A stretch of 64,000 bases of DNA from DASRWI01 sp035654655. Lineage in GTDB: Bacteria; Bacteroidota; Ignavibacteria; Ignavibacteriales; Ignavibacteriaceae. This document shows positions 36,433 through 44,552 of the stretch, piece by piece. The translations under genes and the position numbers were made by a program. The DNA is taken from NCBI GenBank assembly GCA_035654655.1, contig DASRWI010000030.1, forward strand, positions 221,334-285,333, written 5' to 3'. The notes beneath the pieces were generated by a model, which did no database searches, was not told the origin of the DNA, and worked only from the letters and a program-made list of their open reading frames with translations. Position 1 is the stretch's first letter. Each line of letters begins with the position of its first letter.

Positions 36433-37950
36433 TTACTTGGTTAACATCATCTTTTTAATTGAAGAATATTGGCCGGCTTCGATCTTATAGAAATAACTTC
36501 CGCTTGTTAAATTAGAAGCATCAAAGTTAATTTCATAAGTACCTGCAGCTCTGAATTCATTTACTAATGTGCTAACTTCCTGACCTAATAAATTAAAAAC
36601 AGCAAGTTTAACGTTTCCTGCCTGAGGAACATTAAAAACTATTTTAGTTGAAGGGTTAAAAGGATTAGGATAGTTTTGTAATAATGCAAATTGAGCAGGA
36701 GTAATAACAGTAACTTCAATATATTCTGAATAGTTAAATTTACCATCATAATCTAACTGCTTAATTCTATAGCTGTATTTACCATCAGAAACTTTACTGT
36801 CAATAAATGAATATGAATGTTCTTCAGTAGTAGTTCCATTTCCATTTATATAACCTACAGTAACTGAATTACCTTGAGCATCTTTTCTTTCAACTTCAAA
36901 ACCTTTGTTGTTAATTTCAGTTTTAGTAACCCAATTTAATACAACATTGTTTTCATTAGCAGATGCTGTGAAAGATGTTAACTCAACTGGTAAACTTATG
37001 TTTGTACCTTTTACAATAGTTCCACCATCAGTGGAAGCCCAAGCTGTTGTACCATTTCTTGCCTGTTTTAAATCAAGAATTTGAGTACCACCTGCAGTCG
37101 TATAAACTGATGTCCAAAGAGCTCCATCATTTGTTGTTCCATAAATAGATAAACCTCTTTCATAATACCAAACATTACTTGCACCAATTATACTATAAAT
37201 GGTCCCGGAACCAATAATACCTGTAGAAGTATTCCAGTTTGTACCACCATTTGTTGTATTTACAATACCTGTGCTTGCTGCTACCATACCTCTTGTTGGA
37301 GAAGTAAAATGTATTCCAAATGAATTAGCAAATGCTGATATGGGTTGAGCAGTAAATGTTAAACCTCTATTTGTTGAATGATAAACTTTATTTTTGTTAG
37401 TTCCGAAGTAAACATCATTACCGCTAATAAATAATGAATTATTCCAACCTGCTTCACCAGATGTACCTAAAGGAAGATAAAGACCTGTAGAATCCCAGGT
37501 TGAACCGGCATCATTAGTTTTAAAAATTGTCCATCTATTACCGACTGGATCACCAACCATAATACCTTCAGTTGCATTAAAGAAATTAATTGCATCCATA
37601 AATCCACCAGCTTGTGTCCATACCTGAGTCCAGGTAGCTCCACCATTAGTTGTTTTAGCTACATAAGTAGCTGCAGGAGACCAGGTAACTAAAGCTGTAT
37701 TTGCATCAATTGCATAAATATTATAACAATCATTTGCACCAATAATTCCACCACCAACATTTGTCCATGTTGTTCCGCCATTTGTTGTTCTAAGAACAAC
37801 ACCAGCATCTCCAGCCATCCAGCAAACATTATCATCAACAGCTGAAATACTTGCTAAACCAGTTATTACTCCTGAAGTTTGGTTTACCCATTGAGCATTT
37901 AAAAGAGAAACAAAACTTAAAAGAAAAGTAAGTAAAAGTACTTTTTTCAT
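36433..37950 (-). CDS. YCF48/BNR-repeat secreted protein with T9SS sorting domain
   Basis: A 505-residue protein with a signal peptide (cleavage near LLNAQ). The first about 300 residues hold some seven Asp-box-like repeats (TTNGGTTW, TTNGGATW, TNDAGSTW, STNRGLTF, TTNGGTNW, TTNDGALW, STDGGTIV), as in a propeller. Then comes LPVELTSFTA, an FN3-like linker common in Bacteroidota surface proteins, and a type A sorting domain (LLQNYPNPFNPSTKI ... KKMMLTK). It should be exported by the T9SS. GGAGG (37955-37959) lies four bases before the ATG, a strong ribosome-binding site. Compared with the protein at 25,796 it has longer, more regular, Gly/Thr/Asn-rich repeats and fewer Lys, which suggests high expression. 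Confidence 0.87.
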   Translation of the reverse strand: MKKVLLLTFLLSFVSLLNAQWVNQTSGVITGLASISAVDDNVCWMAGDAGVVLRTTNGGTTWTNVGGGIIGANDCYNIYAIDANTALVTWSPAATYVAKTTNGGATWTQVWTQAGGFMDAINFFNATEGIMVGDPVGNRWTIFKTNDAGSTWDSTGLYLPLGTSGEAGWNNSLFISGNDVYFGTNKNKVYHSTNRGLTFTAQPISAFANSFGIHFTSPTRGMVAASTGIVNTTNGGTNWNTSTGIIGSGTIYSIIGASNVWYYERGLSIYGTTNDGALWTSVYTTAGGTQILDLKQARNGTTAWASTDGGTIVKGTNISLPVELTSFTASANENNVVLNWVTKTEINNKGFEVERKDAQGNSVTVGYINGNGTTTEEHSYSFIDSKVSDGKYSYRIKQLDYDGKFNYSEYIEVTVITPAQFALLQNYPNPFNPSTKIVFNVPQAGNVKLAVFNLLGQEVSTLVNEFRAAGTYEINFDASNLTSGSYFYKIEAGQYSSIKKMMLTK

Positions 37951-38184
37951 GGAACCTCCGATATGATTTATAATTATTTTTTTAGAATAGATACAAAAAA
38001 ATGAAATGCCTCCGAAAATTTAGAACTCATTTGAATTACTAAATAGATAATAACAATTTTCTTTATAAAAATGCAAGAAAAAAATTATTTTTTTCAAAAA
38101 TAAAATTGTGCCAAAGTTTGCTGTCTTAACAAAGTATTCTTCTTAGTTTTTTGCTATTTTTAATTTTTTAATTAAATATAAATT

Positions 38185-39174
38185 ATGATAGACTTTAAAG
38201 AACTTGAAGAAATTATTCTAAACAATAAATCGTTCCTTTTATCAACTCACGTAAATCCTGATGCAGATGCACTTGGTTCTGAAATTGCTTTTTATTTAGT
38301 ATTAAAAAAATTAGGTAAAGATGTTCATATAATTAATCATAGTGCAATACCTTATAACCTACTTTTTCTTGATATTGATAATCGAATTGAACAATATAAT
38401 CCTGATAAGCACGATAAAATAATTAACAGCATTGATGTTTTTGTAGCTTTGGATTTTAATAGAACTGATAGATTAGTGAAAATGGAGAAAGCTGTAGTTG
38501 AATCACCAAGCTACAAAATATGTATAGACCATCATCAGGAGCCTTCTGATTTTGCTTCTAAATATTTTATAGATACAGACTATAGTTCTACAGGTGAAAT
38601 AATTTATGATTTCATTGAAAATACTAAGATTGTAGATATAGATTATGACATTGCAGTTCCTCTCTATGCCGCAATAATGACTGATACTGGTTCATTCAGG
38701 TTTGATAGGACTACTCCTAAAATCCATAGAATTACGGCAAGGTTATTGGAACTGAATGTTAAGCCCCACGAAGTATTTGATAAAATTTATGATAATAGTC
38801 TGTTTAGTAAATTAAAGCTTATGGGGAAGGCTATGGATTCACTCCAGCTTTATGGAGAGAAAAAACAAATTGGCTATATGGTTATTACACAAGATATGAT
38901 AAACGAGGTTGGTGCGATTGAATCTGATACTGATAATTTTGTTAATTATGCATTGTCAGTTGAGTTTGTTCGTATTGGTTTAATGTTTATAGAACTAAAG
39001 CATGGATTTAAGGTTAGTTTTAGGTCTAAAGGAAAAATACCAATAAATAAGTTAGCAGCAGAATTTGGTGGTGGAGGTCATTTAAATGCTGCCGGAGCCA
39101 GAATATTTGAAAATAATATGATGGAAAAGATTCCGCATATATTAAAAAGAGCAGAAGAATACTTAGAATTTTAA
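38185..39174 (+). CDS. nrnA: DHH-family phosphoesterase (NrnA-like oligoribonuclease/pAp phosphatase)
   Basis: A 329-residue DHH/DHHA1 protein. Metal-binding motifs are STHVNPDADALGSE, VALDFNRTDR and CIDHHQEP (the DHH motif), with MTDTGSFRFDRTT after it; the DHHA1 domain has GGGGHLNAAGA. Such enzymes degrade nanoRNA and dephosphorylate pAp, and some hydrolyse cyclic-di-nucleotide breakdown products. It lies 10 bp before pepA on the same strand. Confidence 0.9.
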   Translation: MIDFKELEEIILNNKSFLLSTHVNPDADALGSEIAFYLVLKKLGKDVHIINHSAIPYNLLFLDIDNRIEQYNPDKHDKIINSIDVFVALDFNRTDRLVKMEKAVVESPSYKICIDHHQEPSDFASKYFIDTDYSSTGEIIYDFIENTKIVDIDYDIAVPLYAAIMTDTGSFRFDRTTPKIHRITARLLELNVKPHEVFDKIYDNSLFSKLKLMGKAMDSLQLYGEKKQIGYMVITQDMINEVGAIESDTDNFVNYALSVEFVRIGLMFIELKHGFKVSFRSKGKIPINKLAAEFGGGGHLNAAGARIFENNMMEKIPHILKRAEEYLEF

Positions 39175-39184
39175 AAGAGGAAAT

Positions 39185-40693
39185 ATGTTTAAATTAAAAA
39201 TATTAACCGGTGAAAAAAGAATACAATATAAACCTTTATCAGTTGCTGTAAAATTTTTATTTGAAGATAAAAAACTTGAATCAACATTAAACAATACTGA
39301 GAAAATTTTTAATATAAAATTATCAGAGCTTCAAAAGAAAAATTTTCTTGGCAAAAATGATGTTTTAACTTCTTCAAGATATGATGGAAAACCTGATGAA
39401 GTAATTTTATATAAGGTTAATAAAGAAAAAGATTTTTCTCCCGATTATTTCAGAAGTAAAATTGCAGGATTGATTTCTCAAATAAATAAAAGCGAAGTTA
39501 GAAATCTTCATATCTTTATTCCTTCTTTTAAAAACTTTTCAGAATATTTTTCCTCTGAAGAATATTTTTATAGAACTTTTGTGGAAGGTATATATTACGG
39601 AAATTATTACTTCAGCATTAAAAAAGAAAAAGATGATGTTAAAGAACTTACAGTTTTTTTATATGCTGATAATGATGAGTTAATTGAACAAGCTATTAGT
39701 ATGACTTCTGTAATTATGAAGGGAGTGAACAAAACCAAGGACTTACAAAATGCTCCTTCAAATGAATTATTTCCTGAAGAGCTTGCAAATCGAATAAAGA
39801 AAATGTTTGACAATGAAAAAGTTGATGTGAAAGTTTTTGATGAAGCAGCATTAGAAAAAAGAAAGATGGGTGGCCTACTTGCTGTTGGTAATGGAAGTGA
39901 ACATAAACCCCGAATGATTATTATTGATTATAACAAAGATGCAGGTAAAGGTAAAAAGAAAATTAAAAGTATTGCAGTAGTAGGTAAAGGTGTAACATTT
40001 GATTCAGGTGGTATTTCTATTAAACCTTCACAAGGCATGAGTGAGATGAAAGGGGATATGTCCGGCGCTGCAGTTGTTGCAGGATTATTATACGTTATAT
40101 CAAATTTAAATCTTCCAATTCACGTTACCGGAATAATTCCTGCTGCAGAAAATATGCCTTCCGGAAGTTCAATGAGACCAGGTGATATTCTGACAACTGC
40201 TTCAGGTAAAACAATTGAAGTAGATAACACAGATGCTGAAGGTAGAATTATTCTTTCTGACGGATTGGATTATGCATGTAAATTGAATCCTGATTTGATA
40301 ATAGACCTTGCAACTTTAACAGGTGCCTGTGTGGTTGCGCTTGGTTCACACGTTGCAGGTGTATTTACAAAGGATGAAGAATTAGCCCAGTCATTATTTA
40401 AAATAGGAATGCAAACATCTGAAAAAGTTTGGCCTATGCCTATGTGGGATGAATATCATCAACTTAATAAAAGTGAAGTAGCAGATGTAAAAAATCTTGG
40501 CGGTAGATGGGGAGGTGCAATTTCTGCTGCAAAATTTTTAGAGAATTTTGTTAATCCAAAAATTAAATGGGCTCATATTGATATTGCAGGGCCTGCAGGA
40601 CCGCATGAATTCAATAACTATAATAAAAAATATTTTACCGGTTTTGGAGTTAGATTGTTATTTGAATATTTATATAGTGGTGGACTTAAATAA
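39185..40693 (+). CDS. pepA: Leucyl aminopeptidase (peptidase M17)
   Basis: A 502-residue M17 enzyme. The C-terminal catalytic domain has KGVTFDSGGISIKPS, the metal-binding signature NTDAEGRIILSDGLDYA, and DLATLTGACVVALG. It removes N-terminal residues from peptides in the cytoplasm. AGAGG lies six bases before the ATG. Its 3' end overlaps the convergent lolD gene by eight bases. Confidence 0.95.
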   Translation: MFKLKILTGEKRIQYKPLSVAVKFLFEDKKLESTLNNTEKIFNIKLSELQKKNFLGKNDVLTSSRYDGKPDEVILYKVNKEKDFSPDYFRSKIAGLISQINKSEVRNLHIFIPSFKNFSEYFSSEEYFYRTFVEGIYYGNYYFSIKKEKDDVKELTVFLYADNDELIEQAISMTSVIMKGVNKTKDLQNAPSNELFPEELANRIKKMFDNEKVDVKVFDEAALEKRKMGGLLAVGNGSEHKPRMIIIDYNKDAGKGKKKIKSIAVVGKGVTFDSGGISIKPSQGMSEMKGDMSGAAVVAGLLYVISNLNLPIHVTGIIPAAENMPSGSSMRPGDILTTASGKTIEVDNTDAEGRIILSDGLDYACKLNPDLIIDLATLTGACVVALGSHVAGVFTKDEELAQSLFKIGMQTSEKVWPMPMWDEYHQLNKSEVADVKNLGGRWGGAISAAKFLENFVNPKIKWAHIDIAGPAGPHEFNNYNKKYFTGFGVRLLFEYLYSGGLK

Positions 40694-41384
40694 TTGGTTC
40701 ATTATTATCAATAATAATTCCATCTTTAATCTCGTAAACATAATCAGCTAACTTAACAAGTTCTGCATTATGAGTAACGATAATAAAAGTTTTGTTGTAC
40801 TTATCTCTAAGTTCAAGGAAAATATCATTTATTATTTTTCCATTAGCTGAATCTAAATTTCCTGTTGGTTCATCTGCAAAAATAATTGAAGGATTATTTG
40901 CCAAAGCTCTTGCTACAGAAATTCTTTGTTGTTCGCCACCTGAAAGTTCAGCTGGTTTATGTGTCAGTCGGTCCTTTAACCCAACAGAATCAAGCAATTC
41001 TTCTGCTCTCTTCATCGCACTTTTAAGTGAAACGCCTTTAATAAGCAGAGGAATGGCAACATTTTCAGCAGCAGTAAATTCATTCAACAAATGATGGAAT
41101 TGAAAAACAAAACCTAAAGTGTTATTTCTAAATTGTGCCAGCTTATTATCATTTAGAGAGTAAATATTTCTATTATCAAAAATTACTTCACCTGAATCAG
41201 GTCTATCTAATCCACTCAACAAATGAAGCAAAGTACTTTTGCCTGCACCGGATGCACCAATTATAACGGAAATTTTATTTTCAACTATTTCTAAGTTTAT
41301 TCCTCTTAAAACTTGAAGGCTAACATTTTCAGAGTTCTTATAGCTTTTAACAATATTGTTTGATTTAAGGATTATATCAGGCAT
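40686..41384 (-). CDS. lolD: ABC transporter ATP-binding protein, LolD-like
   Basis: A 232-residue ABC ATPase with Walker A GASGAGKST, signature LSGGEQQRISVARAL, Walker B IIFADEPTGNLD and a switch His (VTHN). It matches the LolD/MacB branch. The two permeases directly upstream complete a lipoprotein-releasing LolCDE-type complex in the inner membrane. It begins 4 bp after the permease gene, and its 3' end overlaps that of pepA. Confidence 0.92.
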   Translation of the reverse strand: MPDIILKSNNIVKSYKNSENVSLQVLRGINLEIVENKISVIIGASGAGKSTLLHLLSGLDRPDSGEVIFDNRNIYSLNDNKLAQFRNNTLGFVFQFHHLLNEFTAAENVAIPLLIKGVSLKSAMKRAEELLDSVGLKDRLTHKPAELSGGEQQRISVARALANNPSIIFADEPTGNLDSANGKIINDIFLELRDKYNKTFIIVTHNAELVKLADYVYEIKDGIIIDNNEPII

Positions 41385-41388
41385 TTAG

Positions 41389-42621
41389 TTATTCCCATTT
41401 AATGGCATCAAGTGGATTGATTTTAACAGCTTTCTTTGCAGGATAAATAGAAGCTAAGAATGTAAGAATCATTGAAGCAGCTATTACAAAAATAAAATCA
41501 GTTAATCTAAGTTCAACAGGAAGTGCATCTATTTTATATTGAGTCGGGTCTAATGGATAAAACTTTGTTTTTAACTGAAGTACAATTACAATCAGTCCAA
41601 TTAAAGCTCCGGAAAATGTTCCAATAATTCCTAAGTATATGCCCTTCAATAAAAATATTCTCATAATAGATTTTTCATTAGCTCCCATTGAACGAAGAAT
41701 ACCAATATCTCTTTTCTTTTCATGTATTGACATTGTAAGAGAACCAAGTACATTAAAAACAGCAATAGCTATTATAAAAGATAAAATAATATATGCTGCC
41801 CATTTTTCAATCTGCATAACAGAGTACAAGTCTTTGTGAAAATCATACCAGGTTTTAACAGAAACAATTTTAGTATCAAGAATAGATTTTAATTCTTCTT
41901 TCACATCTTCAGATTGTTCAATATTGTCAAGTTTTAATTCATACCCTTGAACTCTGTTATTGTATCCTAAAAGGCTTTGAGCAGGTTTAAGGGATGTAAA
42001 CATATAGCTGGCATCATATTCATTATTATTAGAGTTAAAAATTCCTTCGACAATAAAATTATAAGAATTGGGGAGAGAGAACTGCATTAAAGCATCTTCA
42101 ACTCCAGCTGCTGAAATTAAGGTTAGAGTATCTCCTGTAATGACCTCTAATTTATCTGCCAGTCTTAAGCCTAAAACTATTCTTGGTAACTCTTCATTTG
42201 AATTTAGTGATGAAGTTCCATAAATAGTATTTTCTCTAAGGTTGTATAATTTATTTCCTGTATTCTCATCAATGCCTTTTATGTTTACTACTTCAGTTAA
42301 TCCTTTTCTAAAAGCAAGAACTTTTCCAGAAACATAAGGAGAAAATGAAGTTACTTTCCCCACCTGATTAACTTTACTCATCAAATCTTTTTCATTATAA
42401 CTTTTTTCAGGTGAAATATTTTCTATTCTAATATGAGGGTCTATACTTATCAGATAAGAAGTTACCAAACTGCTGAAACCGTTAAACACAGATAAAACTA
42501 TTATTAAAGCTGCTACACCGATGGTTATTCCAAGAATTGATATAAAAGATATGATTGTTATAAAATTAACTCTGTTCTTAGATAGGAAATATCTTTTTGC
42601 TATGTAATTCTCAAACTTCAT
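41389..42621 (-). CDS. lolE: Lipoprotein-releasing ABC permease, LolC/LolE family (second copy)
   Basis: A 410-residue MacB/FtsX-type permease. There is one N-terminal membrane helix, a large periplasmic domain (about 45-265), and three C-terminal helices (with EKKRDIGILRSMGA, the coupling-helix region). It shares layout with the neighbour at 42,621, from which it may have arisen by duplication. Its start overlaps the stop of that gene by one base. Naming as LolE rather than LolC is by gene order only. Confidence 0.87.
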   Translation of the reverse strand: MKFENYIAKRYFLSKNRVNFITIISFISILGITIGVAALIIVLSVFNGFSSLVTSYLISIDPHIRIENISPEKSYNEKDLMSKVNQVGKVTSFSPYVSGKVLAFRKGLTEVVNIKGIDENTGNKLYNLRENTIYGTSSLNSNEELPRIVLGLRLADKLEVITGDTLTLISAAGVEDALMQFSLPNSYNFIVEGIFNSNNNEYDASYMFTSLKPAQSLLGYNNRVQGYELKLDNIEQSEDVKEELKSILDTKIVSVKTWYDFHKDLYSVMQIEKWAAYIILSFIIAIAVFNVLGSLTMSIHEKKRDIGILRSMGANEKSIMRIFLLKGIYLGIIGTFSGALIGLIVIVLQLKTKFYPLDPTQYKIDALPVELRLTDFIFVIAASMILTFLASIYPAKKAVKINPLDAIKWE

Positions 42622-43832
42622 TATGAGAACCTCAAAGTAGAAACAGGTTTTGTCTTTGCAGCAATATAACTTGGAAGCAATGCAACCACCAAGCTTAATA
42701 AAAATGTTTTTAGGGATATATCAGCAAAGTTCATCCAATTAATTTGCATCGGAACTGATGACATAAAATAAATTTGCGAGGGGAGTGATATTATCTTAAA
42801 TTCATACTGCAGCCAGGATAATATCAAAGCTAAAATATTACCTAAAACTATTCCAACAAAAGAAATAAAGGCACCTTGTACTAAAAATATTCCTAAGATT
42901 TGTCTATTTCTTGCACCTAAAGATTTCAATATTCCAATCACGTTAGTTTTTTCGAGAACGAGCATTAATAATGTGCTTATAATATTAGTAACAGCAATAA
43001 TGTTAAGTATATTTAATGATATTGGAATTAATTCTTTTTGAAGACTTATCCAGGTAAATATGTTTCTATGAGTTTCATAAATAGAACGTACATAATGTGG
43101 ATATCGCAGAGTTGAAGAAAGATAATTTGTAATGCTATCAATCTTTGAAGGATTTTTTAATTTAATATCATAACCGGTTATCGTATTTCCTAATGAAAAT
43201 AAATCTTGTGCAGATTGAAGATTTACATAAGCAAATAGGTCATCATATTCTGACATGCCACTTTCAAAAATTCCTTTAACAACATACTTTTTTATATTAG
43301 GAAAATTTTCCATTGAAGGCAGCTGGTCATTCTTTAAGGCAAATAAAGTTATTTTATCTCCCACTTTAATAAAAAGTTTATCAGCTAATTTTTTACCAAT
43401 TACAATGTTTCCTTCTTCATTAAGATTAAAACCACCTGAGATTATATCTTTTTTTAATTGGGTATTTGAACCAGGTGTAATCCCCTTGATATTTACTCCT
43501 TCTTTGTAGTTCTTGTTGCTTATTATTGCCAGTTTAGATGCAAAGGGACTAATACTTTCTGCATCTTTCTTTAATCTACTTTCAAGGTAAGAAAGCATTA
43601 CTTCATATTCCTGCAATGTACCTCTATAAGAGGTAATCTGGATATGGGAGTCAAAATCTATAATTTTATTTGTTAAAGTTTGCTCAAATCCATTTAAGAT
43701 ATTAAGGGCAATAATTAAGGTAGCACAGGCAAGAGCAATACCAGTAATAGCAAGTGAAGAAATAAGGTTTATCAGCCTTGAATCTTTTCTTGAAAAAATA
43801 TCTCTTTTTGCAATAAGAAAAGGGAAAAACAT
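42621..43832 (-). CDS. lolC: Lipoprotein-releasing ABC permease, LolC/LolE family (first copy)
   Basis: A 403-residue permease with N-terminal FLIAKRDIFSRKDSRLINL, the usual Lol start, then one helix, a periplasmic domain, and three helices containing EKTNVIGILKSLGARNRQI. It probably forms the LolC/E heterodimer with the following gene and moves lipoproteins out of the inner membrane for the outer membrane. First gene of a three-gene minus-strand operon; its start faces the tRNA promoter region. Confidence 0.88.
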   Translation of the reverse strand: MFFPFLIAKRDIFSRKDSRLINLISSLAITGIALACATLIIALNILNGFEQTLTNKIIDFDSHIQITSYRGTLQEYEVMLSYLESRLKKDAESISPFASKLAIISNKNYKEGVNIKGITPGSNTQLKKDIISGGFNLNEEGNIVIGKKLADKLFIKVGDKITLFALKNDQLPSMENFPNIKKYVVKGIFESGMSEYDDLFAYVNLQSAQDLFSLGNTITGYDIKLKNPSKIDSITNYLSSTLRYPHYVRSIYETHRNIFTWISLQKELIPISLNILNIIAVTNIISTLLMLVLEKTNVIGILKSLGARNRQILGIFLVQGAFISFVGIVLGNILALILSWLQYEFKIISLPSQIYFMSSVPMQINWMNFADISLKTFLLSLVVALLPSYIAAKTKPVSTLRFS

Positions 43833-43951
43833 TAAGAATTATTATTAGTAAAAAAATAAAATTAAGAAATAAGAGGGATAATAAAAAATAAGTAAGAAGA
43901 TAGGTTTAGTTGAAAAAAATGTTTTAAGAAGAAAAAAAAATCAATAAAACA

Positions 43952-43982
43952 TTGTTTTTAATTTGACAATCTTCTATATTTG
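43952..43982 (+). promoter_or_regulatory. Promoter of the tRNA operon, Bacteroidota type
   Basis: TTG (43952-43954), then 20 bases, then TATATTTG (43975-43982), matching the Bacteroidota primary-sigma consensus TTG-N19-21-TAnnTTTG. The expected start lies around 43989, about 18 bases before tRNA-Pro. Confidence 0.68.
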
Positions 43983-44006
43983 TTATCTCTTTTAAAAAGA
44001 GGTCAT

Positions 44007-44082
44007 CGGGGCGTAGCGTAGCCCGGTTCATCGCGCCTGCTTTGGGAGCAGGAGGTCGCAGGTTCGAATCCTGCCGCCCCGA
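44007..44082 (+). tRNA. tRNA-Pro (anticodon TGG)
   Basis: The acceptor CGGGGCG pairs with CGCCCCG, the T arm has GGTTCGAATCC, and the anticodon loop is TTTGGGA. The 3' CCA is not encoded. First gene of the four-tRNA cluster. Confidence 0.95.
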
Positions 44083-44116
44083 CAAAAACACTAAAGTTCT
44101 TACAAATGTTGGTTTT

Positions 44117-44190
44117 GGGCCCGTAGCTCAATTGGATAGAGCAACAGCCTTCTAAGCTGTAGGTTAGTGGTTCGATCCCACTCGGGCTCA
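44117..44190 (+). tRNA. tRNA-Arg (anticodon TCT)
   Basis: The acceptor GGGCCCG pairs with CGGGCTC (one G-T pair), the D arm is AGCTCAATTGGATAGAGC, the anticodon loop is CTTCTAA, and the T loop is TTCGATC. CCA is not encoded. Confidence 0.95.
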
Positions 44191-44261
44191 CAAAGAGTTT
44201 CCTCCAATTGGTCAAATAGATATTATCAATATTTTAGTACCTTTATAAAAGAAATTCATAT

Positions 44262-44336
44262 GGTGAGTGTAGCTCAGTTGGTTAGAGTATCAGGTTGTGG
44301 CCCTGAGGGTCGTGGGTTCGATCCCCATCACTCACC
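44262..44336 (+). tRNA. tRNA-His (anticodon GTG)
   Basis: GTGAGTG pairs with CACTCAC; the extra G at 44262 faces C at 44336, the G-1:C73 identity pair of tRNA-His. The anticodon loop is TTGTGGC. CCA is not encoded. Confidence 0.95.
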
Positions 44337-44373
44337 CAACAGTAAAATTTAGAAATTTATTTATTTGTCCTAA

Positions 44374-44445
44374 GGCCCCATCGTCTAGTGGTTAGGACAT
44401 CGCCCTTTCACGGCGGTAACAGGGGTTCAAATCCCCTTGGGGTCA
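44374..44445 (+). tRNA. tRNA-Glu (anticodon TTC)
   Basis: GGCCCCA pairs with TGGGGTC, the anticodon loop is CTTTCAC, and the T arm is GGGGTTCAAATCCCC. Last gene of the cluster, followed directly by a terminator. Confidence 0.95.
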
Positions 44446-44447
44446 CT

Positions 44448-44476
44448 AAAGCTCTGAAAATATTCAGGGCTTTTTT
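44448..44476 (+). terminator. Intrinsic terminator of the tRNA operon
   Basis: AAGCTCTGAA pairs with TTCAGGGCTT (one G-T pair) around a four-base loop and is followed by six Ts. Confidence 0.88.
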
Positions 44477-44499
44477 CATTTTAAAAATTTCATAAAGAA

Positions 44500-44531
44500 T
44501 TGACATTTAACCTACTTTATAGCTAATTTTT
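44500..44531 (+). promoter_or_regulatory. Possible promoter of the DUF3160 gene
   Basis: TTG (44500-44502), 21 bases, then TAATTTTT, a 7 of 8 match to TAnnTTTG, lying 21 bases before the ATG at 44553. It sits right after the tRNA terminator. Confidence 0.35.
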
Positions 44532-44552
44532 AAAGAAAAAAAAGGATAAGTA

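Noticed and set aside
37951..38184. Possible small RNA in the gap before the DHH gene
   Set aside because: Only A/T-rich sequence with a repeated CTCCGA; no stable stem, terminator or known RNA motif seen.
40686..40693. Frameshift suspected from the convergent overlap of pepA and lolD
   Set aside because: Both proteins reach normal family lengths and ends; an eight-base tail overlap is harmless.
44003..44352. Small open frames on both strands (44,003-44,215 minus; 44,167-44,352 plus)
   Set aside because: They lie over the tRNA genes for Pro, Arg and His; the peptides are translations of tRNA sequence.
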